The notes beneath the pieces were generated by a model. It was not told the DNA's origin, did not search any database, and saw nothing but the letters and a program-made list of their open reading frames with translations. Below, in pieces: positions 31,367 through 40,106 of a DNA stretch of 64,000 nucleotides. Location of the stretch: contig JAWQEG010001395.1 of assembly GCA_033782935.1 (NCBI GenBank), positions 1,458,501-1,522,500 of the forward strand, given 5' to 3'. The position numbers and the translations under genes are program-made. Within the stretch, counting starts at the first letter, position 1, and each line of letters begins with the position of its first letter. This DNA is from Petrolisthes cinctipes. Its lineage: Eukaryota; Arthropoda; Malacostraca; Decapoda; Porcellanidae.

Positions 31367-31513
31367 TGCTGTCGTCTTTCAGTCAAACGTCTCGGTTTAG
31401 TAGCGTCGTCTGGCAACTCGTCACGTCCTATCATGTGCTTTAAATAACGCCTACATGACGTATAATAGGATTTATAACTTCAGGGATCTTATAGTATTTA
31501 AAAATATATACCT
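31367..31513. repeat. 147-bp direct repeat, copy 2
   Basis: Second copy of the repeat at 30188-30334, same orientation, ending ATACCT before unrelated flank. Confidence 0.9.
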
Positions 31514-31656
31514 GTATATGGAAAGAATGCAATTTTCGTCAACATTTTGCCCACGAATGTCAGCAGGAGATTATTAGCTGGTAGTATCTAGCAACTATAC
31601 ATTTTTTCTATACTAACCCATGAGAGGAATCGCAGAAAACAAAAAGATGAGCAAGA

Positions 31657-32470
31657 ATGGCAGCTGTCCAGTCTCTCTTATATAGGGTCTCTAACCTACA
31701 CATATATCTCTCTTCGCAACTACACACACACACACCTCCCCACATCATCAACCTCATCCCACAATTATGCACACCCACCTACCTCACCTCTATACCAACC
31801 TCAACCTACTCCTTCGTACACCCTTTCACCCCAGCCCCACTCCCCTTCCCCTTCCCCTACCCAACTGATACCAAACCTCATTCAACTCCAACCTCTCTCA
31901 CCTACTCGTTCACTTTCCACTACCCACACCCCGCCTAACCCCATTCCTACCCCTACCCCCTCGTCCACATGCCCACCTCTATCCTGCTCTCCTACCCATC
32001 CGACACCCGACCCTATCCACCCCCAACTTTCCCCACCAACACCCTCACCTTCCACCACCCATACCTCACCACTACCCCAACCTCAACCTACTCCTTCATC
32101 CTTACGTCAACCCCCACCCCGCTCCCCTTCCTCTACCCAACCTCCCTCCCCGTCACGCTCACCTTCCACCACCCATACCTTCCACCACCCATACCTCACC
32201 ACTACCCCAACCTAAACCTACTCCTTCGCCCGTACGTCCACCCCTACTCCGCTTTCCTTCCCCTACCCAGCCTCATTCAACCCCTACTTCCCTTCCCTTT
32301 ACATCTCTTCCCTTTACACCTTCTTCCACTCACATCTCACCACCACCCCAAACGCAACCTACCCCTTCGTCCACGCATCCACCCCTACCCCTCTCTCCTT
32401 CTCCAACCCTATGCACATTCGATCCTGTACAACCCCTACCTCCCTCACTGACTCGCCCACCTTCCCCTAC
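31657..32470 (+). repeat. Degenerate Pro/Thr-coding tandem repeat
   Basis: CCCCAACCTCAACCTACTCC recurs at about 31793, 32074, 32208 and 32346, giving irregular 130-280-bp spacing in C/T-rich sequence. The open frames are proline/threonine rich, like the C-terminal tail of the Gypsy integrase polyprotein at 18500-19600, which suggests a related retroelement origin (inference). Confidence 0.6.
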
Positions 32471-33269
32471 CCACACCTCACCTTGTACCAGCCCTGGGCT
32501 TGTTTCTTCGAAGAATCTTGTTCTTGAGTGTGTAGTTGTTGGTTGGTTGCGAAGCTGGAGTCGTGGTTGGTGTTCAATTGATGTAAAGATAAACTTCACT
32601 AGTAAAATTACTTACTTTATTCTTTAAATTAATTCTATGGAAATTCGTGTCTTGTCTTAAGGAGCCCAGAGGAAGATGTCTGGTCTGTCTAGGTTGAAAT
32701 GGTAGTGTCCTAACTGAGTCTATTCTCAGTCGTTTATATGTATTCTGTAACTTGAGTTGACAGCTGTGTCTGGATACAATATTACCAGTTTGATGGGTCA
32801 TGATACTGTGGTCATGTGGAACTATGGTCATGTGGAACCGTGGTCATGGGATCTGAGTCATGTGCCTCAGGTAGCTGAGTCATGACCCTTGCTTCTATCT
32901 TCAGGTACATATGCTGATAAGTGGTTATCTTAATGCCTATCTCTTGCTACATGTGTTGGTTATCTGTTGTGTGCCTGACCATAGCCAGGTAATCTGTTTA
33001 TGTTGGTTATCTGACAGTCCCAGATTATGTCTTTATTGTGGGAACAAATTTACAATACTTGGCATCTTCAAGGATGACTCATCCAGAGGAAAGGGACTGA
33101 GGAGCTAGGAAATTAACAATGAATATTTAAAATTAATACAAAATGGACATCAAAGACAGTGGCACACAGTATACTTAAAATTAATATCAATACATTGGAA
33201 CATAACGAAATCATCTTAAAATTAATGTGTTGAGCTAGGTGCATGGAAGTGTGTGTATATAAGCTAAAC
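32471..33269. other. Region without a gene; GTCATG-rich block
   Basis: At 32795-32890, GGTCATGTGGAACTATGGTC-like units repeat irregularly. The rest is AT-rich with no coding signal. Confidence 0.6.
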
Positions 33270-33831
33270 CTATGCTGATGATTCACACACTAATGAAGGG
33301 AAAGCGTTGTTGCTATATTGAGGCTGTGAAGTAGCAGTTAAAATATTCTTTTCAAGACGAGATAACACAGTACAACGTCGATAGACCTTTCTTATACAAT
33401 ATAAGAAAATCACTGTACAGGCTAAAAGGATAAGACATGGAACTAAAAATGTAGGTAGCAAGATTTCGTGATCAAGATATGGAGGAATCAAATTATCAGA
33501 TAAGGAAGTTTGAATCACAGTATCATTGAGTAAACTTAATAGTTTCACTTTTTCTGAAACAACTGATAATTGGGAGATGTTAAATAAGTCGATATTATAC
33601 GAAATATATTGAAAGGTGGAGGAGAGTGTCATGTTTTCAAGTAAATGATGTTTACTAGGCAAAGTATCTATTTTCTTGGATCGTATTTCACATGAATCTG
33701 CTGCTTTATAGTAGCCTTTAACCATACCATATGTAGTGTCATTAGGGCAGATCAGTGTTAATTGTGTATCAGCAGGGAAGTATAGATAGTGGAAATAAAA
33801 AATAAATGACGATGAAAGAGAGTTTGATTAG
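33270..33831 (-). pseudogene. Envelope-like membrane protein, C-terminal fragment
   Basis: The minus-strand frame runs from about 33825 to a stop at 33270; an internal Met lies at 33725. It shows a Cys-containing N-terminal segment with an N-D-T sequon, further N-x-T/S sequons, then one strong membrane span (LLPTFLVPCLILLACTVIFL) followed by a basic cytoplasmic tail of about 40 residues. This type I layout near the end of a frame resembles envelope proteins of insect errantivirus-type retroelements, but no fusion-protein signature was verified. No fusion peptide or furin site is visible in the part present. It is a broken fragment with no pol gene next to it. Confidence 0.45.
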
Positions 33832-34208
33832 TAACAGATTTCAATGTGTACGTCATGCACAACTAGAGCACCCTTCACAGTCTTGGCAGGTGGAGGCAAA
33901 CAGTCCACACCATCGGAATCCTGCAAGGAGTCGGACGAGGCATCAACGGGTCGCTTGGTAGAGGTTGAGGAGGTGGAAGGCTTCAACCTGAGCTGCGGAG
34001 TGACCGAGGAGAGGGGGGGAGGGTTGCGAGAAGGCAGCTCTCCATCAGGCCAGGCATGGCCGAGACGGGAACCACAACAAAACAAATAAATCACAAACAA
34101 CAATACCACAAACAGCAAAACAACAAAAAAATGAGATAGAACAGATAAGCAACACCTAGAACACCACAGAAACAACAACACACAAACAAGAATGCAGAAA
34201 CAACACAA
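33828..34208 (-). pseudogene. Unrecognised frame upstream of the envelope-like fragment
   Basis: This frame has a hydrophobic N-terminus encoded by TTGTTG-type simple sequence, then a polar, Pro/Ser-rich part (ELPSRNPPPLSS, KPSTSSTSTKRPVDAS, DGVDCLPPPAKTVKG). It stops at 33828, and the envelope-like sequence continues in the same frame directly after that stop. The polar part has no recognised domain. It may be an unrelated repeat that happens to share the frame. Confidence 0.25.
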
Positions 34209-34279
34209 TCAACAATACAGGCAGAGCTCCAGGAATACGTCTTCACTCCAGGAAGGTTGGGGCGAGACTCCAAGTGAGG

Positions 34280-35333
34280 GGGTGGTCCAGGTGGAAATCT
34301 TGTAGAGTGTACCTTATGTTAACTATATGATTACTGATTTTCATTAAAATTCGTTAGGAGAAACGCTTCCAAAGAATAGCTTAAATCCTTGTAATACAAC
34401 CCACATCAACGAAGGATATACCCTCCTACGTGGGTGTATAAGTGGTGTTACCAACTGTTGTAGAGGTTACCTTGTTGTAGTAGTTGTTGTTAATTAAGTG
34501 AGTAGGGTACTGTGTTTACTTTCTCTGTGATGTATATCAGAATTTGTGACATGCAGTCGCCCAGAGGAATATTCGTGGTTTCCTTCCGAGCGGTAATGTT
34601 ACTAATGTAAGATACTGGTAGCGTGTTTCTCCTGGTATTCACCCAAGTATTTATGATACCTTCTTATTTAAGTCATAGGTATGAGGGCCAAAATCTTATG
34701 TCCTCTTCTTCACTGTATTATATACAGGTAGCTTACAGGTTATGTACAAGTTCCATCTCTTGCTCTGGAAACCATATCAAAGTTTTGAATTGGTAATTTT
34801 TAACTTAACTTAAGGGAACCGAGATACAATTAAGGTAAAGTGAGAAAAATGAAGAAAGACGTGAGTTCTCTACGAGATTCGGGTGTGTTCTGGTAATGGT
34901 TCATTGTGCTTTTCATTGCCCTGAGCATCTAGACTGATGACATATGCACAGCATGGAAATAAAGGAACTATAATTTCTCAATAGACATTGTCCTACAAAT
35001 CCTACATATTTTAATATATGCAATACATTCTATACATTTCATCACTATTAGCCAGTATCCTTTTCTCAGTGACGATAGTTTGATGGAAGTGTCTGCTAAT
35101 AAGACATTTAGAAGGGAGTGTTTCCGAGTGAGGTGGTAAGGGAGATTACCTCCGCATCACTCAGGCTTGGGATACGGGTCCGAGTCATTTTTATAAGAAC
35201 GTAAAAAGTTTTTATTTCTCTTTCCCTTGCTACTGACTTGACCAAGTGACTGACTACTGACTTGACTTAGTGACTGACTACTGACTGTCCTTATTTATGC
35301 AACGCGTACATTTATTTTTATTATGAGCATAAT
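34280..35333. other. Noncoding stretch before the DIRS element
   Basis: No ORF of note. A B-box-like GGTCCGAGTC with an imperfect tRNA-like head lies at about 35120-35200. A duplicated TGACTGACTACTGACT block occurs at 35228-35290. Confidence 0.5.
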
Positions 35334-35382
35334 TAGTGCATTTGTCGCGGCTTCTAGCCGCTTAAATTGTATTTATTGGTTT

Positions 35383-35592
35383 GTGAAACCAGTACAGCTG
35401 GTTGCTATAGAATAGGCCCCTTCACAAGCCCAGGCCCCGTGTAGGCATAATCTGGGTTGGAAGGGTCAATTCCGTGACGTTCATCAGAAGTAAATAAAAT
35501 TCAAATCTGGCGCTGTACTGATAGTGGAGCCACCTGGTGGTGGTGAGGTGAGGTATTAAGCCCCTCCTCCGCTGAATACCGCTCGTCCACTC
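35383..35592. repeat. DIRS inverted terminal repeat, 3' side
   Basis: It begins GTGAAACCAGTACAGCTGG and is the reverse complement of 42571-42780. Outside it the terminus continues to 35334 with a sequence not shared by the other end. Confidence 0.9.
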
Positions 35593-35645
35593 CAATGAGA
35601 AAGAAGTGAGTGCCTGCCGCATCGGGAGGTGGGTGGGACAGTAGA

Positions 35646-35746
35646 AGCTGTACTGGTTTCACAAACCAATAAATACAATTTAAGCGGCTAGAAGCCGCGA
35701 CAAATGCACTATTATTGGTATAGTGAAACCAGTACAGCTGGTTGCT
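35646..35746. repeat. DIRS internal complementary region
   Basis: This is 66 bp complementary to the low-coordinate terminus followed without gap by 35 bp complementary to the high-coordinate terminus. In the DIRS model this region templates completion of the ends and brings them together to form a circle. Confidence 0.92.
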
Positions 35747-35999
35747 AAGCATGCGATGCGGTAGGTGGGAGGTGAGGTGGAGGCAATCACGTGCTAGTTA
35801 AGAGTGGTTGAGAGCGGAGGGCAGGAAAGGTAACCGAGCCCGGTGAGGCAGCAGCTAACGCCCCTCCCGACACTGGCTAGGTGAAACGCCGTGGTGGGGG
35901 AGAAGTAGCTTATACCATATAACCGTAGACCATTCTGTTATAGACCAGAATTGTTACACATAAAGTCTTTATAGGTAGACTCGAGGGTTCGGGTCTAGG

Positions 36000-36075
36000 A
36001 GAGGAGGGGGGAGGTTCCCATGGATACTCCCCCCCCCCCTTTTCCTCCCCCCCCCATTCCCCCCCCCCCCTTATT
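36000..36075. repeat. C homopolymer cluster
   Basis: Three C-runs of about 10 within 75 bp, in the DIRS 3' untranslated region. Sequencing length error is possible here. Confidence 0.9.
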
Positions 36076-36341
36076 CAAGTCTTCTGAGTTAGGGCTATGG
36101 CCCTCGCTCAGGTAATGTGATCCCGAGGGGATGAAGGAGGACACTAGGATCCAGATATCCTGTGTAATAATATCTCCTGTCACTCATCGTAGTTAATAAT
36201 TGTTTGGAAAATGAATACACAAGAATTCCGTAACAATGTAATTTATTATAGACTCTCTTTCACCATATGTACACGTGAAGAATGGGGATGAGTATGAAGC
36301 TGTACAAGATGTGGATGAGGTATGGGATGATGTGACGGGAC

Positions 36342-38621
36342 TTAAATCACCCGACCTTTTCTCTTCGGGCGGCCCCTCCCCCCCATGTGTCTCCCGCGGG
36401 GACCCTGGGGAATAGGAGGTGGAGTACCCATAGCCACACAGGGGGTAGGGGAGAGCGAGTGGAACAGGTACCTCGTCCTGAAGGAGGAAGTGGACGCCCA
36501 GCCCCCTAAATCCCTGACCCTCTCCACCGAGTGAGTCCTGAGGAAGGCGAGGGAGGCGGCCACGCCCCTAACGCTGTGAGCCCTCGGGGCGTGTCCGGGA
36601 TCCCCGTTCTCTATCACTCGGCAGAGAAGGCGAGCGATTGACCTAGGGAAGAGAGGGTTACCGGACCTAGAGTTGTAGAAGAGGTGGTCCGGAGAAGCCC
36701 CTCTCGTCGCCTCCACATATGCAACAAAGGCGTGGACTGGGCAGAGGGGGTGGAAATTTCCATCCCTCAGGAACGAGGGTACTGCGAGAGGGCCAATTCT
36801 GTCGTCAGCCTGCTCGTTCTTAGCTAGAAAAGCAGGGGAGGGGGAAATGGTTAAGGAAGTAAGGTTAGGGGTTACTGAAGAAAAGGCTGTGTGACGGGTC
36901 AGGGCTGCCAACTGAGAAGCCCTGTAACCTGTAGCTAAGGCGAGCAGGAAGAGAGCTTTCTGGAGGAGGTGACAAACCTCCAGAGGGACCCCCTCGAAGG
37001 TCAGGTAGGAAAGGACACGATGAAGGGACCAGGAGGGTGCCTGGGCCCGGTGAGGTGCGGTCCCCGCCCGAATCCCCATCCTCAGGAGAGAGAGAGGCCT
37101 CTCCGAAACCTTAATGTTAAAACCCAGGAGGAGGGGATCAGACAGGGCTGCGTGATGCGCAAGCACCGTCGCCGGGGCCCTGTTGGTGGAATCGGCGAGC
37201 CACGTGAGGAATTCCAGGACTGTGTCCTCCGAGATGACCCTGGAGGGGTGTCTTCGCAAGAAGTCCTGGAATCTTTTCCAGCACGATTCGTATTGTCGCA
37301 CCGAAGACTGACGATGAGCCCTCAACATCTTGTCCACTGTCTCCTTAGTGAACCTTTTGCTGAGGACTCCCCGTAGAAACTCCAAGCGTGTAGTTTCAGT
37401 GACGCTTGGAGTGGTGCAGACAGGGTGCTGGAGAGGCACGCCGATCCCAACTGAAGGGGATGCGGGCACCACCGGGACAACTCTCCGAACCACGGCTGTG
37501 CTGGCCAGCGGGGGGCTATGAGGAGAACCCTCCCCCTGAAAGTGCACAGCTTGAGGATCGCCTTCAGGAGGACTGAAGTGGCTGGGGGTGGGAAGAGGTA
37601 GAGATGACCCCACCTGTTCCAGTCCTCCGTGAAGGCGTCCGGGCCTCCCGCCTCTGTTCTGGATGAGAAAGTCAGGAACAGAGGGAGTAGGGCCGTGGAT
37701 GGGGAGGCGAATAGGTCCACCTCCGGTGTCCCGTAGCGAAGGCAGAGAGACTCGAACACAAGGGGACGCAGTTGCCACTCGACTGACGTCCCCCTGAACC
37801 TGGATAGGGCGTCCGCCCAATCGTTCTCCCGCCCTGGCACGTAGCGGGCCGAGAGGTGAATGTCCCTCTTGGCCGCTATTGCGAAAATCTGTTCTGACAG
37901 GGACAGGAGAATTTCCGACCGTACGGTGCCCTGTTTCTGTAGGCACTGCACGGCCGCAACGTTGTCCATATCGAAGCGGACGCCTATCCTGGCAAACTGA
38001 GGGTGTCTGTTGAGCCATTCCTTCGCTACCATCAACTCCCGGGCGTTGATGTGCAGTAGCCTTTCCCCTTCCTTCCATCCCCCGCACCGTTGATGTCCCA
38101 GGCAAGACTGGTATCCCCAGCCTACGTCCGATGCGTCTGTCGCCACCGTAATCCCCGGGGGAGGGAACACCCAGGGGACCCGCTGACGCAGGGCACCGGG
38201 ACGTAGCCAGGGGCGAAGGAGGCGGTGGAGAGAGGGGGACACTTGCCTGGGAAGGTCCCTGTGTGCGGGGGACAGGTGGAGGTTTACCTCCCGCGTCAGC
38301 CTCCTGTGTTTCAGTCGTCCCAGGGGCATTGCAGGGGCCGCGAAATTTAGGGACCCGAGCAATGATTCCCACTGGCGGCGAGAGAAAGTACGGGAAAAAT
38401 GCGCCCGGCGGACGTGGCGGAGGGTCCGGCGGGCGTTGTCTGGAGCGAGAGAGAGGGTGGCCGAAAGAGAGTCCCACTCTATTCCTAGCCAACACAGCTT
38501 GCGAGTGGGGGTGAGAGAGGACTTGGGGATGTTCAACAGAAACCCCATTTCCTCTAGCACTCCCCTCGCTACCCGGACGTTGTTTGCTACCTGCTCCTTG
38601 GAAGGGGCGTGAAGCAACCAA
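36342..38621 (-). CDS. DIRS tyrosine recombinase ORF
   Basis: The frame is open for 759 codons, but residues before about 410 are antisense-free overlap with the RT frame and probably not translated as such; the recognisable recombinase begins near RLEFLRGVLSKRFTKETVDK. A core-binding domain (QYESCWKRFQDFLRRH) precedes the catalytic domain with ATGYRASQLAAL (Arg about 567), AHSVRGVAASLA (His 682 and Arg 685), LGGWAS (Trp 708) and FRTRYLF (Tyr 718). This is the R-H-R-W-Y set of tyrosine recombinases, which integrate the circular DNA without target duplication. The frame overlaps the end of the RT ORF, as is normal in DIRS elements. The tail is Gly/Arg rich. Confidence 0.9.
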   Translation of the reverse strand: MVASRPFQGAGSKQRPGSEGSARGNGVSVEHPQVLSHPHSQAVLARNRVGLSFGHPLSRSRQRPPDPPPRPPGAFFPYFLSPPVGIIARVPKFRGPCNAPGTTETQEADAGGKPPPVPRTQGPSQASVPLSPPPPSPLATSRCPASAGPLGVPSPGDYGGDRRIGRRLGIPVLPGTSTVRGMEGRGKATAHQRPGVDGSEGMAQQTPSVCQDRRPLRYGQRCGRAVPTETGHRTVGNSPVPVRTDFRNSGQEGHSPLGPLRARAGERLGGRPIQVQGDVSRVATASPCVRVSLPSLRDTGGGPIRLPIHGPTPSVPDFLIQNRGGRPGRLHGGLEQVGSSLPLPTPSHFSPPEGDPQAVHFQGEGSPHSPPLASTAVVRRVVPVVPASPSVGIGVPLQHPVCTTPSVTETTRLEFLRGVLSKRFTKETVDKMLRAHRQSSVRQYESCWKRFQDFLRRHPSRVISEDTVLEFLTWLADSTNRAPATVLAHHAALSDPLLLGFNIKVSERPLSLLRMGIRAGTAPHRAQAPSWSLHRVLSYLTFEGVPLEVCHLLQKALFLLALATGYRASQLAALTRHTAFSSVTPNLTSLTISPSPAFLAKNEQADDRIGPLAVPSFLRDGNFHPLCPVHAFVAYVEATRGASPDHLFYNSRSGNPLFPRSIARLLCRVIENGDPGHAPRAHSVRGVAASLAFLRTHSVERVRDLGGWASTSSFRTRYLFHSLSPTPCVAMGTPPPIPQGPRGRHMGGRGRPKRKGRVI

Positions 38622-39231
38622 TCGTCCAGGTACATGAGGGTGGGGACACCCGCCTCTGCCAGACGGGATGCCACCACCCTCACGAGTTTTGTGAAGACTC
38701 GCGGAGCTAGAGAAAGACCGAAAGGGAGCCTGGTAAACTGGAACGTCTCGGTCCCCACCTGGAAGGCCAGAAAGCGGCGAAACCTGGGGTGGATCGGGAC
38801 GTGCCAGTAAGCATCCTTGAGATCCAGGGATGCTAACCAGTCTCCCTTCCTCAGAACTGTGCGGACCTGAGCAACCGAAACCATCCTGAAATGTAATGTT
38901 TTCACGAATTTGTTTAGCCTGCTCAGGTCCATCACCAATCTCGTTTTTCCCTGATCCTTTTTGGGGACCGTGAATAAACGAGAAAGAAAGACCCTTCCCG
39001 TCGCCCGCTCCACTACCCCTTTTTCCCGCATTTCCAACACATGCGGGACGACCGAAAGTGACACTTTGGTTGAGGCAGGAGGTAGACGTAGTGGCTGTAA
39101 CGGGAGAAGACAGGTGTCAGTGAGAGTACCGTTAATCCTAATCCCCCGGGGCCCGAGGGACCCGGGGTGGTTGGGGGGAGAATGACAGGAGAGGCAGAGA
39201 TTTTGACCGCAAGGGAAAATCTGATTTTGAC
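37322..39231 (-). CDS. DIRS reverse transcriptase and RNase H
   Basis: The unspliced frame opens at an ATG at 39262, but its first ten codons fall in a predicted intron; the exon probably starts at 39231. Counting from that ATG, RT motifs are LVMDLSRLNKFV (about 109-120), WLASLDLKDAYWHVPIHP (142-159), RLPFGLSLAPRVFTKL (178-193) and MYLDDWLL (catalytic, 210-217). RNase H follows, with VATDASDVGWG (Asp 376), NARELMVAKEW (Glu 409), FDMDNVAAV (Asp 431) and ENDWADALSR (about 479-488). The style is DIRS, not LTR or LINE. The frame is intact to a stop at 37322 and overlaps the recombinase frame. Confidence 0.92.
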
Positions 39232-39300
39232 CTAACGGTAGCCCAAGGACGGGATTAGGCATAATTCATATGTCAGACAGTATGGATGACAGTTACTCAC
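39232..39300 (-). other. Predicted DIRS intron 3 (69 bp)
   Basis: On the minus strand the donor is CCG|GTGAGTAAC and the acceptor GGGCTACCGTTAG|GTC. Removal joins the gag-frame sequence to the RT frame in phase. Without splicing, the TAA in the donor blocks the frame. Confidence 0.65.
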
Positions 39301-39629
39301 CGGAACAGTAATCCAGGGCCATGACAGGCCCTGGCGAATTATCCTTGCTGCCCAGCCGTGGGTGGGCCAGGCTGCTGACCACCCTGTGAGGCAGCCCAGA
39401 GTGGGACCCTCAGGTGGCGCGGTCCCTCTGGGAGGGGTGGTTGAAGGAGGACTTGGGCTTCGAGTAGGGCTTGGAGCCCTGTCCCCTTCCTCGAAAGGGC
39501 TGCTGGCCCCTCTGGGAGGGTCTGTTGTGTGCTCTCGGGGGAGTGGGATAGGAGGGCCTCGGTAGCCTGGAGGGCTGGGAGGGCCTCCGGGGCTGGTAGG
39601 CTGGTCTGGCTGGCTGTGGGGCACGTGGC
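39301..39629 (-). CDS. DIRS gag exon 3 and gag-pol junction
   Basis: Read from 39629, the exon continues the gag frame with a Pro/Arg/Gln-rich, basic segment (RPAYQPRRPSQ, GQQPFRGRGQGSKPY) likely to bind nucleic acid. It meets a TGA at 39412-39410. After the TGA the same frame stays open, includes an ATG at 39322, and after splicing of intron 3 runs straight into the RT. So pol could be made by stop readthrough or by reinitiation at that ATG; which one is not decidable here. Confidence 0.7.
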
Positions 39630-39729
39630 CTACGGACAAACAGAATGATTAGGACCCAAAGTAGACCCGAAAATCCTTTCATTTCACCCCCGTGACAACT
39701 CGGGTAAGACGAACACGAGAGGTACTTAC
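39630..39729 (-). other. Predicted DIRS intron 2 (100 bp)
   Basis: Donor CCAA|GTAAGTAC, where the TAA of the donor is in frame; acceptor CTGTTTGTCCGTAG|GCC preceded by a CTAAT branch-like motif. Removal keeps the gag frame. Confidence 0.75.
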
Positions 39730-39990
39730 TTGGAGGTGGAAGGCTTTGGTAAATTGATTACCGCTGGGAGGGAGGCGAAGATCGTGTCTGTCGCCGGTTG
39801 GTCAAAGAGGGCGGGGGACAAGGGGGCAGCTCGCACCACTCCCCTCTGTGCCATCTCCGGCGCAGATTTAGCCGCCGCCTGGCGGGCTGCCAGTCTCGCC
39901 TCGGCGAACGCCTTCGCCTCCTCCCGCATGAAATGGGTAGCCATTGCCGCCACGCCCTCCATCACGGTGGCCATGGAAGAGAGGGTGTCA
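39730..39990 (-). CDS. DIRS gag exon 2
   Basis: 261 bp, phase-compatible with the exons on both sides. It encodes an alanine-rich helical segment (VMEGVAAMATHFMREEAKAF, then ARLAARQAAAKSAPEMA) that could be a coiled coil for Gag assembly. It is open only between the two predicted introns. Confidence 0.75.
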
Positions 39991-40106
39991 CTGTAAGGGG
40001 TAAACAAGGAAAAAACCGAGCGAACCCGGGGATAAGTACCCGGGAGTAACAGGGAGACCCTCTACCCAGCATCCCTAAAAACATGATACACGAGTAAGGT
40101 ACTCAC
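39991..40106 (-). other. Predicted DIRS intron 1 (116 bp)
   Basis: Donor AGCTAGC|GTGAGTACC, where TGA of the donor terminates the unspliced frame; acceptor TTGTTTACCCCTTACAG|TGAC with a long pyrimidine tract. Removal joins codons as GC+T and keeps the frame. Confidence 0.8.

Noticed and set aside
35120..35200. Possible third SINE or tRNA-like head
   Set aside because: GGTCCGAGTC is one mismatch from a B box and the upstream fold is poor; no second copy was seen in the window, so I do not annotate it.
36969..37376. Plus-strand ORFs opposite the DIRS genes (also at 38263, 41043, 41003)
   Set aside because: They are antisense shadows of GC-rich gag, RT and recombinase coding sequence, with no motifs of their own.
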